From contig JAWQEG010000720.1 of NCBI GenBank assembly GCA_033782935.1, positions 434,001 through 498,000 on the forward strand: a stretch of 64,000 nucleotides of DNA. The letters are read 5' to 3'. Numbering within the stretch: the stretch's first letter is position 1; every line of letters starts with the position of its first letter. A model generated the notes under the pieces. That model did not search any database and had not been told where the DNA came from. It saw nothing but the letters and a program-made list of their open reading frames with translations. This stretch comes from Petrolisthes cinctipes. Lineage: Eukaryota; Arthropoda; Malacostraca; Decapoda; Porcellanidae. A program made the position numbers and the translations under genes. Shown here one piece after another: positions 22,854 to 35,585 of the stretch.

Positions 22854-23342
22854 TAGGTTGGTTTTGTTTTGTTAGGGAGTAATTTTGTCATAACGTCATA
22901 ACTATGGCCTGCGGCGAAGCCCTCCCTTTTCCTGTTTTGATTTATGAACCCCTGATCATATTTACAATAATTCCACACAGTATATTATATGACAGTGTAT
23001 CACACCAGCTTTCCCATAACTATTAAGAAACTATTAACAATTAAGATTATAACTATAGAAATAATAATAACAATGAAAATGAAAATAACACTATTAATAA
23101 TATTTACTAATTTTAGTATGCTGTGTTTTTCTCATGTAGAGAACATACAACAATGAACAGAATACAATTCGGTTCGTTATAATAAACACATTAATTAAGA
23201 CGATGTTTTAAACAAAATATGTAAAACCAAAGCACTTTTCTGTTTATCAATTATAGTTTTAGTTTTTCAATTGGATAATGTTCATGTATTATACATCAAC
23301 AACATATAGAAAGGAACACCATGTTCTATTCGTGCTAGCTAT
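22854..23342. other. AT-rich intergenic DNA
   Basis: Nothing recognised between the minisatellite and the next LINE fragment. Confidence 0.5.
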
Positions 23343-24365
23343 GAACCTATATATCTTAGGGCCGTTGTTGTTCCTACTGTATACCTCTGAACTCTTTCAC
23401 ATCTTGGAGAATGACCTGTATGGTTATGCAGATGACTCCACTCCCATTGCTGTTGTGCCGACCCCTGGTGCCAGGATTTCTGTTGCTCAGTCATTGGATC
23501 GTGACCTGGATAGGATTAGTGATTGGTGCAGGTTGTGGGGTATGAGGTTGAATGCTGGCAAGACTAGGACAATGGTCGTCTCTAGGTCTCACCCGGTGTA
23601 TCCTTTATCGCCACCCTTGATTCTTGATGGGATTGTATTGGAGAGGTCTGAGAAATTGGTTATTCTTGGAGTTACATTTGATGCCAAGCTGACTTTTGAG
23701 AGACATGTTCGGTCAATTTCAAGGTCTGTCTCCCAGAAGTTGGGTATAATGCGTAGAGCTTGGCGTGTGTTCGGAGATCGCTCATTGTTACTGCGGTGTT
23801 ACAACTCCTTTGTGTTGCCTCTGTTGGAATACTGTTCTCCAGTGTGGTGTTCAGCAGCTGATTGCCATCTGAAGTTGCTGGATAGGATTGTTTCCAATGC
23901 TAATTTTCTTACCGGCGGTTTACTTGATTGTAATCTGAGTCACCGTCGTTCTGTTGCATCATTGTGCATGCTGTTCCAGATTAGAAGTAATGTGCTGCAT
24001 CCTCTTAACTCCTCTCTGCCACCTCTGTATGTTCCAGCTCGTGTCACTCATGGTGCATTGGACTTCCATAGGTATGCTTACGTATTGCCGCGCTGTAGAA
24101 CCTGTCAGTACAGTCGATCGTTTGTCCCTAGGTCGATGTCTCTGTGGAATGGCCTTGGTGAATCTGTCTTTGATGGTGTAGGACTGGCTGGCTTCAAGAG
24201 TAGGAATAATATGTTTTTATTAAGCTAACTGCTCATCATTTTTTTCTCTAAGCTGTCTTCTTTTCAGGTTGGATTCATGGGGCTTGGGTCCTCGGATTGA
24301 TAGAATGCTTGCATTCTCTCCCAGCTTTGTTTCTCTGGTCTATTTTAATAATAATAATAATCTGT
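23343..24365 (+). pseudogene. 5'-truncated LINE: RT motif C to C-terminus
   Basis: One frame (to 24228) begins inside RT at LGPLLFLLYTSELF and continues with LYGYADDSTPIA (motif C), WGMRLNAGKTRTMVVSRS, LVILGVTFDAKLTFERHV and a C-terminal domain with LEYCSPVWCSAAD and CRTCQYSRSFVPRSMSLWNGL. This C-terminal pattern is one I associate with abundant crab LINEs. The frame is unbroken, so insertion is fairly recent. A (TAA)n tail at about 24346-24362 marks the 3' end, as in CR1/L2-type tails. Truncation at the 5' end is normal for target-primed insertion. It cannot move on its own. Confidence 0.85.
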
Positions 24366-26275
24366 TAAATCCCTGAACCTATCAGTGTTACCAATATGGA
24401 GAGCACTATATCACCTGGTTAATGCCTGGGATGTCTCTATTTCATCTGCTCGGAACTGTACGTTGGTATCATCATATCCCTTATCACCCTGCTAGTAACT
24501 GTATTATCACTCATGGCAATATCACAGGCAAACATCAGAAACTAATCCACTACATTATTTTTTAATAGCATATGACATAACAAAAGTCAACGACAAAACA
24601 AAGATGATATAAAAATATTAAAGAGTCCTACATTGAATTAAAAAAAGTATTTCAGAAGCATTAATTAGAACAAAATGTGTGATGTTGAAAATAATTAAGA
24701 TCATTATTGAAAATTTTGCAGAATATATAACAAAGGAGTGAATAAATACGTATATATATCAGGTATAATTACATAAACCTAGCAAAATCAAACAGTGCTT
24801 TAAGGTGAAAGTGCATACCTGTGACGGTGAATTAAGATTTATTATTATTTATAATTAATTAAGTAAGTGATGTAACTTACCTTACCCGGGCTTATTCGTT
24901 GACTTTCGTTGTGTTGGCTCAACGATCGTCAATTAGAGATTAATTATCACCTTTCCATCTCAATTCAGTCAACATAAAATTTTTACGTGGGTGCTTTTCG
25001 TTGTATATGCACTTATCCAGTATCAACAGAATTGTATAAGGTAAACGAAACAACCAAATTACAATTACTTTATTATATTTATTAATTTCAGTCGTGCACC
25101 AACATAAACAATTAATAAATTATTAACACATGCATGCACTTCCACACAAGAATAGCTAACTAGTTAATATCGTAATAATCAATGATTACGACCCTCGTTT
25201 TACTTTCAAGGTCCCGTAAATGTTCTCGTACTGTTTTCTCTCGAACGTTTTTCTTCGATTGTTCTTTAGCTGATTTTTCTTACGATAACCTAACTTACGT
25301 TACTCACTGTGAATAATTAATCAAGTCTAACACTGTGTTTAATTATTTAAATTGCAATCTAACACTCGAGTTCGCTATATCTATAACCAAGAAAGCTACA
25401 TAGACTCAGTTAAGGATGTCCTTACACCTGAAATTTTCAATGTCAATACACAACGTAACACTCGTTACTTACCATAGGTATGTGGAACTCTATAGGCAAG
25501 TCCTTTTATCCCGGGCTCAACGACTGAGACCGGCTCCCTTCTTACCTTATTACCAGTCAATTGTCTGTTGCAATCGATCAATAATATATAAATAGCCGTG
25601 AAGCTTTGGGAATATTGGTAGTCTTACTGAATTATTCAGCATCTGGTCATCTTTTCGTCACGAGACAAAGGCGATGTAAGAAAGCAAGGACGAGGAACTA
25701 CGTGTGTATTCACTCATGGTGTAAGCTGAACAAAGTTCAAACTGGCCACCAGCGGTGGCGTTGGCGGGGCGGTAGCGTTCCCTCTCCAATAATGGCGCGT
25801 GTTTGGCTTTGGGGCACTGGCGCCGCTATATTTCAACGCACCTATGCTGACTAACTTACATGCTATACTACCATATACACATTAGTTATACATGCAGTTT
25901 TAATATACGACGTTTAATTAATTCCCTATAATTTCTCCACTTCAAGAATCATATGCAATTTAAGGAATTAAGCTGTCATTGCATGATTAATTCTTTCAAT
26001 AATAATAATACGAGCGAAAGGCTACGGACGCGACCGACAGTTAGGGGCTGTGGTCGTTATACTTTCAAACCTACTACCTTGTACACTCTTCCACCCACGC
26101 ACGGTAAAGCTACAATATTATCATTATTATTATTATTATAATGACACGAGTCAATCATCGACTCGTGACAATACCATAGTAATAAAATAGCAAGAAACCA
26201 ATATATCACGATAAGAAGAGAAGTCCAAGTGGAATAACAAAAAGGCATTATTAACAAAAGTAAGAAACACCTTAA
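24366..26275. other. AT-rich intergenic DNA without recognised genes
   Basis: Nothing supported. 25730-25850 is GC-richer (ggccaccagcggtggcgttgg) but shows no splice-flanked exon I trust. An (att)n run lies at about 26118-26137. Confidence 0.45.
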
Positions 26276-26703
26276 CCCTCTCACGCACGGTGACGCGATT
26301 AGCGTCATAAATGAATCGTCGGCCACACAACGATTGACGGGAATCCCGTCAAAATCCTTTATAAATTCTCCAAAAATAGAGTTTCTCAGATAACTGCGTC
26401 AAAATCGGGTGAGTCAAGGGTCTGTACGAGACCTTTCAAATAAACTAATTGGCCACTCTCTGTAGGGATTATATTTTGAAAGAGAATGAAAAATTTCTCA
26501 GTGTTCTCTCATGAGCCAGCCCTAGCAGTGTGTCTCGCAGGACTTTTAATTAAATCGTGTTTTACCCACACCCACGGAGTACAAGGCTTCATAAAAGTTA
26601 TATCATATTGACCACAATGTAAAGTGGTAGTGTTGTGATTTTTTTTTTTTTCAAGAAGTGTGCAGAACTATAATAATATAGAATATATAACGGTAATAAT
26701 GTA

Positions 26704-26866
26704 CAGTCGGCGGCATAAGTCCTGTCGCCTCACCTGCTTCACGGAGATGCACTGTATTCATGGACTCGAGAAGTACGCGTGTTTTCTACACCTAATAATC
26801 TCGAGTCTATGAACATTGAGTGCCTCGGTGAAGCAAGTGAGGCGACAGGACTTTTGCCGCCATCTG
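26704..26866. mobile_element. 163-bp TA-flanked MITE nested in the piggyBac-like element
   Basis: Ends CAGTCGGCGGCATAAGTCC and, complemented, CAGATGGCGGCAAAAGTCC, with TA at 26702-26703 and 26867-26868. The inverted repeat extends over about 65 bp per arm (GTCGCCTCAC, CACTC, ctcgag), so the whole unit folds into one hairpin. Too small to encode anything. Confidence 0.75.
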
Positions 26867-26896
26867 TACTGCTGCTTGTGTGTTCATCACTTGGTC

Positions 26897-27010
26897 ATGG
26901 CGTTGCATGAAAAGGACGTTTTGAAAATCCTCTTTGATAATAATGATAATCCGGATACAATTACCCTGATGGAAGAAGGCATGCCTGAAAAGTCATGTTG
27001 TCCTACGTGA
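26897..27010 (+). pseudogene. Possible N-terminus of a piggyBac-type transposase
   Basis: Starts MALHEKDVLKILFDNNDN and ends after 37 codons. The acidic, Asp/Asn-rich start with an I/L repeat resembles the disordered N-termini of piggyBac transposases, and its place inside a TTAA-flanked element supports that. No DDE domain is present. Identity is inferred mainly from context. Confidence 0.35.
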
Positions 27011-27914
27011 TGAATAAATGTGAGTACAGAATTTTCTTGCATATTATATAATTGCCTTATTTTCTTATTATATATTGCAGAACAGTATGGAAATATAAGC
27101 TTCACAGGCTCGTAAAATGAGAACCCAAAGTAGTTAACTATTTTCTCCCCGTGATTATTGTAATTGTGTATGGTGAATGTGTTGGTTCGATGATTATCCC
27201 TTATGTTATATCCTTCAAGATACGCTAAGTGAGGCCACACCACTTTACCCGCCCACTCTACCTTGCTACACTTGCTAGCTACCAGCGCCGCCACCACCGA
27301 GTAGGTCTAAGTTTTTTTCTTTTCGTTCGGAAACGATTGGCGATATATCAATACTGATGGTAGTGTTGGAAAGTTCATAAAATTTCGCTTCTATTGATGT
27401 GAAAGACAAAAAAAGTCGGCACAGAAATCTTAAGCTAGGAGAGTGTGAACACAAAGTATAAAAATTTATGTTTATTCCAAGTGAAGAATGGTTGCTATTA
27501 TGGCATATTTCAATGATTTTTTTCTTTAATGCTGTAGAACAATATCTTCCGACGCTAATGACATATAATTTAGGCAGAGCAAAGTTAAATATTGTGGTTG
27601 AAATTGACATAATATCATATTTTTCACCACACTCAGGCGCGTTCGATCACACAGCCAGCCAAATGCGTTCCATCCTGGAAAATAAAGTGAAATTTTTCTC
27701 GTGCTTGAGAGGGTTAAACTATTTTACATTTTAATAAACGCAAAGCCAAAATGCAGTACATAATTCAAAATATTATGGATGAAGGAAAGACCTATACAGA
27801 AAAAAAAAAAATGCGAAATTTTAAACACAAAATACAATTCTAAATTAACTAAGGAAAATTTATTCTCAGAAGAATAAAATGCAAGCACTAACGCACGTGA
27901 TTTGAAATTTATTA

Positions 27915-28098
27915 ATACCTGGAATCTTTGGATACGAGTAAAGCAAGTGGACCAGATGAATTTTTTTTATTGGGTATTAAGAAAATGTGCTAAAGAACTA
28001 AGTGACCCACTATTTATAATATTTCAAGAATCATTACAGCAAGAAAAATTGCCTGAGAGTTGGAACAATGAAAATATAGTCCCCTTTTGTAATATATA
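27915..28098 (+). pseudogene. LINE RT fragment (finger region)
   Basis: SKASGPDE-type start (read LDTSKASGPDEF at about 27925) and then, one frameshift later, VLRKCAKELSDPLFIIF and KLPESWNNENIVPF. These are RT motifs 1-2 of CR1-like LINEs. Both ends are lost and no ORF1 or tail is adjacent. Confidence 0.75.
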
Positions 28099-28829
28099 GA
28101 TCTGTATAATGTTACATATCCAGTCCTAGGGTGGTTCCCACAGTAGAACTTTGTCATTCAAAGGCATTGGATAAGGGCAAGTTAGGTTCACTGATAGGAA
28201 AAATAGTACAAATTGATTGTACTAATTATGGGATGTAATTGACCTATGATAGGATGAAGTAATGGGTTCGGTAATATTATTAATATAATTAACAAACAAC
28301 ATAAGATACAACAATACTTAGTATGCACGACCAATTCATCTTGTGATTACCAATGGTTACTGTTAATGAGTCACTTGAATCACTACCGTATAGTCATGGC
28401 TACATTATTAAAGATACCAAAGCTAGGCTAGGGTATATGGATGCAGTATAATATAAGTACACTCGTAAAAGTAAGATACTGATTAAAGTAAGTCTAAGCA
28501 GGCTAAGCTAGGTATAAGAACACAGTATATATGAAGTACGCACTCCGAATAAAGATACTGATCAATGGGAAGAGAAATAACTAAAGATACTTAAGTATGC
28601 AGGAACACAGCAAAAGATACTTAAGTATGCAGGAACACAGCAAGTAACAAGCAGACACCCGACTAGCAGCAGTAATATCCACAGTGTTTCACAAAGGTCT
28701 AGTGTTGATGAAGGGTGAGGAGTGACTGACTCACGTAAAACTCTCCAGATTAAGACAACTCCTACTGGTCATGGATTGGCTGTACAAGATCCGAGGTTGA
28801 CTGGGATTGGTTAGGAAGGGAACTTCATT
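28099..28829. other. Intergenic; small 30-bp tandem duplication
   Basis: aaagatacttaagtatgcag plus gaacacagc occurs twice in tandem (28583 and 28613). Otherwise AT-rich and featureless. Confidence 0.6.
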
Positions 28830-29037
28830 ATAAGTGCCCTAAATGTAATTTATGGTTGTTGTTTGTGCGTTCTTGTTTGTGTGTTGTTGTTTCTGTGGTG
28901 TTGCTGGTGTTGTTTGTTTGTTGTGGTTGTATGTATTGTTTTGTTGTGATTGTTTGTGTGGGTGTGTGTATGTGTGTGTGTCCTTGGCTGATTAAGTGTT
29001 CAATTGTTCGTGTTGTTGTTTGCTTGCCATCTAGGCC

Positions 29038-30506
29038 TTGCCTGGCCTGATGGAGAGCGCAGATTCCTGCCTGGAGGCCGACTTGGCAATGTCGGAGAAA
29101 GACGAGTCTCCAATTGAGGATCACTGGCCTGAGCTGCCTTCTCGCAACCCTCCCCTCCTTTCCTCGGTCACTCCGCAGCTCAGGTTGCAGCCTTCCACCT
29201 CCTCAACCTCTACCAAGCGATCCGTTGATGCCTCGTCTGACTCCTCGCTTGATACTGATGGTGTGGACTGTTTGCCTCCAGCTGCCAAGACTGACAAGGG
29301 TGCTTCAGCTGTGCATGACGTACCTTCTCTGACTCACCCTGGTGTTTCTTCTTTGTATACCAACTCCTTGCCCTCGTCCAACCTTCCTGCTTTTGCCCCG
29401 AGAAATGCCTATGTCAAGCTCTCCTTCTCTGTAACCCATCTACAGACACAAAGCTGTGTTGGTTGTCTGATGTCAACAGGGTCTTCCAGCTGCAGCGTGA
29501 ACTGGCTGAAGTCAAGATGGCTGCTGTCACCTCCCGGTTTGTCTACATCTCTAGGAAGCGTCAGAACATCATTGATAGAGTGAAGGCTGGTGAATTTTTG
29601 TTTCTGCCTCTCATTCTTGAAGACTCACCCGACAGGCCTCGTAAGTTCCCCAGCTACATCCTCACCCGTTTTCCTATTGATGTTGACCCGAAACTTGCCA
29701 AAGGATACCCTGGTGTGTACTCTGCCCATCGTTTTTTCCATGATGGTTTCCCCATTAGCCATATTGTTGTTGTCTGGAGTCAACCCAATCCACCTCCAAA
29801 TGAGATTTCCTTTGATTTCCTCCCCTGTCTTCCACCGTGTGAGGTGAGGAAACTTCATAATGACCAGTCTTGGTGCTACAGGTACTGGGGAGTTGGGCAT
29901 ATCTCCCGGTACTGTTCTACCAGGCCGAAGTGTGCATGGTGTGCCGCCGACCATGATTCAAAGACGTGTCCTGTCAGGGGTGAACCATCACGTCCTGCTG
30001 CCTCCACCTCTGAGCCTTCACCTCCTGAGGATACGTCTCGATGGAAGTGTCCACGATGCCTTCAGCCAGGGGTTAACGTGTGGCATGGATCTACTCGACG
30101 TCAGGTCCAGGTTTGTGTCTCTACTATTGCTCCGCCTCCACCACCACCTCCCCAGTCTGCTCCTCCTACCGGCCTTGCCTCACCTCCAGACCTGACCCTC
30201 TGCAAGTCTGTTGCTACCCTCATGGCACGATGTACAGCTCTCGAGAACCGCTTTTCTGCCCTTGAAGCCAGGATTGATCGGCTGGTTGCCGCTCAGGCTG
30301 CTAATGACTCCAAGCTCTCCACCTTGGTCGAGGCTCAGCAGGCCATCATCTCAACTGTCACTACCCTTACTGAAAAGATGGATACTGTTGCATCTCGCCT
30401 TGAAAAGTTTTTCGAGTCAGTCCCTTTTCTTGGTCCATGTTCTTCTCTAGGTCACTCATCTGCCCCAACTCAACGGACTTCTACCTCCAAATACAGAGTT
30501 CGCTAG
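29038..30506 (+). pseudogene. LINE F ORF1, gag-like with CCHC knuckles and coiled coil
   Basis: Starts MPGLMESADSCLEADLAMS. The first part (to about 29430) is Ser/Pro-rich. A single frameshift near 29430 leads into frame 3, giving VNRVFQLQRELAEVKMAAV and the RNA-binding middle domain. Zinc-knuckle-like motifs follow: CYRYWGVGHISRYC (first Cys pair altered: CYRY for the usual CxxC), CAWCAADHDSKTC and WKCPRCLQPGVNVWH. Then comes a Pro run and a Leu-heptad region near the C-terminus (LENRFSALEARIDRLVAAQ) likely to trimerise. Would coat LINE RNA. One frameshift only, so decay is mild. Confidence 0.8.
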
Positions 30507-32313
30507 TGTTTGCCGGCTGGATGTCATCTCCTGGAATGTATGTGGTATCACCAGTTATGCTAAGCTCACTCAACTCAAGGCCTATGTTTTTCGTCATCAT
30601 CCCAGTGCTATTTTTCTCCAGGAAGCACTTCCAGGACAGCCGCTTGCTGCTGGGCAAGCTCCTCCTCTCTCAGGTTATGTGCCATATGTTCATCTGGTAA
30701 GGAATGGTCTCCTGACTTACATACATAGCTCATTGCCACATCGCCTTCTCCGTACCACCACTGACCCTGACATGACCTTTCAGCTATTTGAGGTTCTACC
30801 TGGGAATGGAGTACTCCAATTATGCAATGTCTATTCTACCCCAGCTAGACTCACTCTTGAGGCTCTTTCTTCTCCAACAGTGCATGGTATGGTGTATATG
30901 GGAGATTTTAATGCTCGGCATTATGATTTGGGTGATGGTTCTGGCTCTATTAATCGTAATGGTGTTCGTCTCCTTTCATACATCCGCAAACATCATCTGA
31001 CACACTGGGACACTGGCGGTGCCACTCATTGCCGGGGAGGTACTCTGGATTACATCCTCTCGTCTGGCCTGATAGCGTCTCAGGTCCTGTGCTCCTCCGT
31101 GCGAGACTTATTCTCTGATCACATCGCTCTACAGTTTCATTATTCTCTATTTGCTTGGTCAAGTGCTTCAGCCACTCGTTTGCGTATTGCTGTGCCCCCT
31201 AAATATTTTCCGACTTTCATCTTATTTATGGCCCAAGTATTCCCTACATTTGACATATCATCAGCTGAACAGTTGTACTCTGATCTTGTATCTGCTACTC
31301 ATGACTTTTATAGGCTATATGTCTCCCGGCCACATCTCCTGCATCGCCATACTGCCCACTCCTGAACACTAGATGCACGTATACAGGAGGCAAAGGAAGA
31401 GGCTGAATGTGATGGCCTATTGTTTCAAGCCAACCCAACCCCTGACCTCCTCCATCGTTACCAGATGTCTAGAAACGCTTTAGTCACCCTGCAGGAGTGT
31501 GCTCATACTGAGTCTTGGCAGCGGTTCATGGACAGCATCAACCAGCAAACAAGTGTGACTTCTATGTGGCACCTCATCCGTCGGGTTGTTAAAAAGACAC
31601 CGGCCACTGCTCGTCATCACACTCCCGCCGACTATGCCCAACAACTTGTCAATGCCTGGTCAGAACAATCTACCCCAGCCAGTATACCCATCCACATACA
31701 AGATGTACTCGCTTCCCGTGCTGCTGTCCATCGGCTTCGTCTAATGTCTGCTCTGTTGCAAGATGATGACGATGATGCAGAACAGATAACTGAGGAGGGG
31801 TTGCACCATGCTCTCTCTTGGGGTAGAGCTTCTTCCCCTGGTGATGATGGTGTTACTTATACTGTGCTGTGCCTACTTCAACAAATTCCTGGGAACCCTC
31901 TACTTCGACTGTACAATCTTTGTCTTCGTGACGGTTGTGTACCACAAGCCTGGACCAGCAGCACAATAATACCCATCCCTAAGCCCGGCACTGCGAAGTT
32001 CAGGCCTATTTCCTTCACTCCCTGTTTTTGTAAGGTTATGGAGAGAATCTTACTCAATCGTCTCATGTACAGACTGCAGGATCGCCTTTCTCCATGGCTG
32101 TTTGGTTTCCTTCCCCAGCGGAGCAAACACCACTGCCTAGTCTACCTGTACTCTCGCCTTTCCAGGGACAGTGTGGTGGCCTTCATTGACCTTCGAAGTG
32201 CCTTCGATGTTGCTAATAGAGATGTCATTTTGGATCAACTGGTTGACTTTAGGATAAAGGGTAATCTACTACGGTGGATTCGGGGCTACCTGAGTAACAG
32301 GTACTTTTCTCAT
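30500..32313 (+). pseudogene. LINE F ORF2: endonuclease and partial RT
   Basis: The frame overlaps the end of ORF1. Endonuclease motifs: LDVISWNVCGITSYAKL, IFLQEA, VYMGDFNARH and LFSDHIALQF (the catalytic SDH). One in-frame TGA at 31363-31365 interrupts the linker, and the same frame continues at 31420. RT begins with SPGDDGVTYTVL, WTSSTIIPIPKPG, FRPISFTPCFCKVMERIL and VVAFIDLRSAFDVANRD (motif A), and stops at LLRWIRGYLSNR before motif C. Encodes target-site nicking and reverse transcription in an intact copy. Confidence 0.85.
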
Positions 32314-32444
32314 ATTATGAAGCGAATATGTGTCCTAAGTTGCATGTATTATACACCAAAAGATGCAGAATGAAGAAACAAATGAGATGAAACTAACTAG
32401 AAGTCTCTATGATCTTTTGTTGAAGACTTGCGATTTTTATTACT

Positions 32445-33110
32445 TTATTCTTGATTTTTGGTGAAAATTTTACGATACTTGCTAGAGATGGCTGCCAAAA
32501 AGGTGCTTAGCTACATTTCTGGGATATCCATCAACCATTTCCCAACACTTCAGACATCCACCTTGCTGAAAGTGCACATGAAATTTATACACCTTTTTGG
32601 TACTCAAACTCTGAAATTCCAGGCCCAGCTCATGGACTAAAGTGTTTGTGTGCCTCTCATGTCGAGATGATCCTTGATTTTGAAGACTTTGGTTTTATCT
32701 TGTGCAGCCTGTGATTATCTTTAGGGCTCTATTCTGTATGGGTGTGAAGGGTGTTGAGACGAGTCTCAGTGAGGTTTGAGGCCCAGGCAGGCTTGCATTT
32801 GCATAATCCATCATTAATCGGATGTATTGTTTATACACTGTGGTTGTGGTTTCTTTATGTTGTGTCCAAATGTTGTGCTGGCAAGTGATCTCATGAGGGC
32901 CTTAAATCTTTGCATGCATTTGTTTTTGATGGCCGTGATATGTTGTTTGAATGTCATGGATGTATTGTATGTTATGCCAAGTATTTTGTGTGTGTGTGAA
33001 CTCAAGGTCAGTATAGGTAGGCAATGAATTGTTAATTGCATCTTTTATTTTGTAAAAGTAACTCTTAGTATCCAACATAATGCTGTATCCATTTTCTTAT
33101 CTAAACAAAA
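32445..33110 (-). pseudogene. LINE RT C-terminal fragment, minus strand
   Basis: KILGITYNTSMTFKQHI and CMQRFKALMRSLASTTFG, the post-motif-C thumb pattern, are followed downstream by IQNRALKIITGC near 32745-32710. Stops and frameshifts are present. It ends close to the left TA of element D. Confidence 0.7.
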
Positions 33111-33122
33111 TTAAGGTACGTA

Positions 33123-34060
33123 CAGCTCCGGACAGATCAATGGTCCACACCCCATCCACCAGCGACTTGGTTTGTTCCTCGTCGGATCTGGTAACAGTTG
33201 CAGGTGGAGGGAGGGGGGATGTTAGTGGGAGAGGAGGAAAGAAATGTGGGCGGGGCTATATAGGAGGTAATGTAGAGAAGACGTGTGTCAGGAGGAATGA
33301 ATGAAGCATAGACTGTGAACGGTATCGAATCATCAATAGTATAAAGCAGGGTTCTTCAAACTTTTTCAGTCGTGACCCAGTTTTTACTATGACATCACTC
33401 TAGCGACTCATACAGAAAGATCTTTTACAAATTACCAGAATTATCAACCTAAATACAAGGCCAGAAACTGAAACGTAATATTTATGATAAAAAGGCATTC
33501 TAACCAGAATTATAAACACTGCCTCACCTACCCCTCCCTCTCTCTCTCTCTCATTTTCTCTCAAGAAGGCTAATATTTGTGCAATGATTTTGTTTTATTG
33601 ATAATTAAATATATGAATATTCGATTATAAAAATATGTTATGTGGATTCATGTATGAACTTCATATTTATTTTATTGTCACAAACATTATTATTCTATTT
33701 TATTCATGTATATATTTTTGTGAGCCTGCGACCCAGTTTGGAGAAATTTGGGACCCGTAATTTGAAGAACCCTGCTGGTTTAAAGAAGTGCATACTGCAT
33801 TAACGTAGGTGGATATAGGACAGAAGAAATGTGATGATTTGAGGCGAGGGTGAGGAGGAAGAGGGTAAGAAAAATGAAGGTGATTAGTTGAAAAGTAATA
33901 ACAAACAAATATAATTAGAATCTCTGTTACATTATATCCTTTAAATAAAGGCACTGTCTTTTGTTCACCATCGTAGTGGGATAGACTACTGAATATATAT
34001 TATCCTTTGGATATTAGACAGCTATCCCTGTTTTCCTTTTATCCCTCGTGCTTGCCCCGT
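33123..34060 (+). mobile_element. Element D: truncated relative of element C
   Basis: Begins TA then CAGCTCCGGACAGATCAA, identical to the end of element C, and matches it through the TATA/GC-box region (gtgggcggggctatatagg). After a deletion it resumes similarity at about 33870-34050 with C 11180-11400 (aaataaaggcactgtcttttg). The opposite terminus is absent. Evidence that C belongs to a family rather than being a one-off. Confidence 0.75.
33347..33774. mobile_element. hAT-like MITE nested in element D, 428 bp
   Basis: Ends CAGGGTTCTTCAAACTTTTT and, complemented, CAGGGTTCTTCAAATTACGG, the classic hAT terminal pattern. Inner matches include gtcgtgacccag against the complement of gcgacccag. 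The 8-bp duplication is degraded (agtataaa versus tggtttaa). Contains a short (tc)n run. Confidence 0.7.
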
Positions 34061-34289
34061 AGGGGGGTATTGCCTGTAATGATGTGGACAATACTTTAAA
34101 GGTTTTGGCGCCCCTTCGGCCCCACCCACTAGCTTACATTTCTTTAACTATCTCTCTTTTCTTTCTATTTCCTTCCTGCTTGCTGTCACACCTCTCTTAT
34201 CACCGTTTTCCGGTGCTATATGATCATCCATTCTCACACCCCATTCTACCACCAACACCACACTCGACTCCATCACCCATAAAAAACTG

Positions 34290-35585
34290 CTTCCCTTCGT
34301 ACCCTAGTCATCAATTTTCGCAGTATCATAAACAAAAGAGCCGCCTTTCACCAAACCCTCCAGACCTATGATCCCGACATTATTATAGGGACAGAGTCCT
34401 GGCTCACACCTGACATCCAGGACAGTGAAATCTTCCCGACGGACAGTCCCTATAATATGACCCTACACAGGAAGGACAGAATAGACGATAAACATGGCGG
34501 AGTCCTAATTGCGACAAAGCCAGGACTAGTTGCGATCCCAGCCACCGAAATGGACGCGAACTCTGAAATTATATGGACTAAAATACAGATACAGGGCTGC
34601 AGGACACTCATTATAGGATCCTTTTATCGTCCCCCAAATTCAAACTTAGAATACCTGCAGACCCTTGACGATTGTTTATCTAAAATTGACCCCTCCAAAA
34701 ATATATGGTTGGCTGGTGACTTTAACCTTCCCGACATAAACTGGACAGCACAGGCGACACTGGACAATTCCACCCATGAAGGCGACTTACTATTACAGAC
34801 TGATAGGAAACTCTTACATGAAAATTTCATTGACATAATTAACACCCACTCACTTACTCAAACAGTACTCGAACCAACACGCACACAAGTCAGTGTAGAA
34901 AGACATAATCCTAACATAAGACACGAGGTCACATCCAACATATTAGACTTATTTCTTACAAACAACATTTCCTTAATTACACGGAGACGAGTACTATCTG
35001 GTCTTAGTGACCATGAGATGGTACTCATTGACGCAAACATCAAGCAAACAACACAAAAACAATTACCCAGGACAATTTACATGTACAACAGAGCTGACAT
35101 GGGTGGCATTACCCAAGACTTAGTTGAATTTCGTGACTCGTTCCTTGACTCAGACCCAATGGCCAGCTCTGTGGAAACATACTGGGCCAGACTTCGTGAC
35201 TTTATACGTGACACAATGGACAAGCACATACCCACGAAAACCACCACACATAACCGGTCATTACCATGGTACAATAGACAATTAAAAAGACTACACAGAA
35301 ACAAGGTTAAGGCATACAACAGAGCAAAACGATACAAAGATACAGAACACTGGTTAGAATACAAAAATATACAGAAAACACTACAGAAAGAAACTAAACA
35401 AACAGAAACTAAATACACATCCACTTTCCTCGCAGACACCACACAAAACCACAAAAAATTCTTCGGCTCTTTTAAAGCACGCAAACAAGACTCGACCGGT
35501 ATCACAACATTATTACACAACAATTCCTTGGTTACACACCCATAAGGGCCAACGCCCTTAAAACACAATTTTCAACTTTCATGTA
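34290..35585 (+). pseudogene. LINE G endonuclease domain and linker
   Basis: Opens with VINFRSIINKRAAFHQTL and IIIGTESWL (metal-binding Glu), then SFYRPPNSN, WLAGDFNLPDINW and GLSDHEMVLID (catalytic SDH). The Lys/Arg-rich linker follows (RSLPWYNRQLKRLHRNKVK). One long frame ends in TAA at 35545, but one base later the frame continues as ANALKTQFSTFM, so a single frameshift separates it from the pre-RT region. CR1/L2-like by motif style. The enzyme would nick target DNA for primed reverse transcription. Confidence 0.85.

Larger units (their letters stand above)
26276..27713 (+). mobile_element. piggyBac-like element, internally deleted, 1.44 kb
   Basis: Flanked by TTAA on both sides (26272-26275, 27714-27717). 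The left end CCCTCTCACGCACGGTGACG matches the complemented right end CCCTCTCAAGCACGAG at the terminal 13 or so bases. TTAA duplication is diagnostic of piggyBac. Only a short N-terminal ORF remains (26897-27010). A Tc1-type MITE is nested at 26704-26866. Confidence 0.75.
28830..32313 (+). mobile_element. LINE F: ORF1 plus ORF2, 3'-truncated
   Basis: Plus-strand LINE with a GT-rich leader (28850-29036), ORF1 (29038-30506), an overlapping ORF2 (about 30500 on) and an abrupt end inside RT after RGYLSNR at about 32311. Retrotransposition truncates 5' ends, so the 3' loss implies a later deletion or insertion. Sequence after 32314 is unrelated. Confidence 0.8.
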
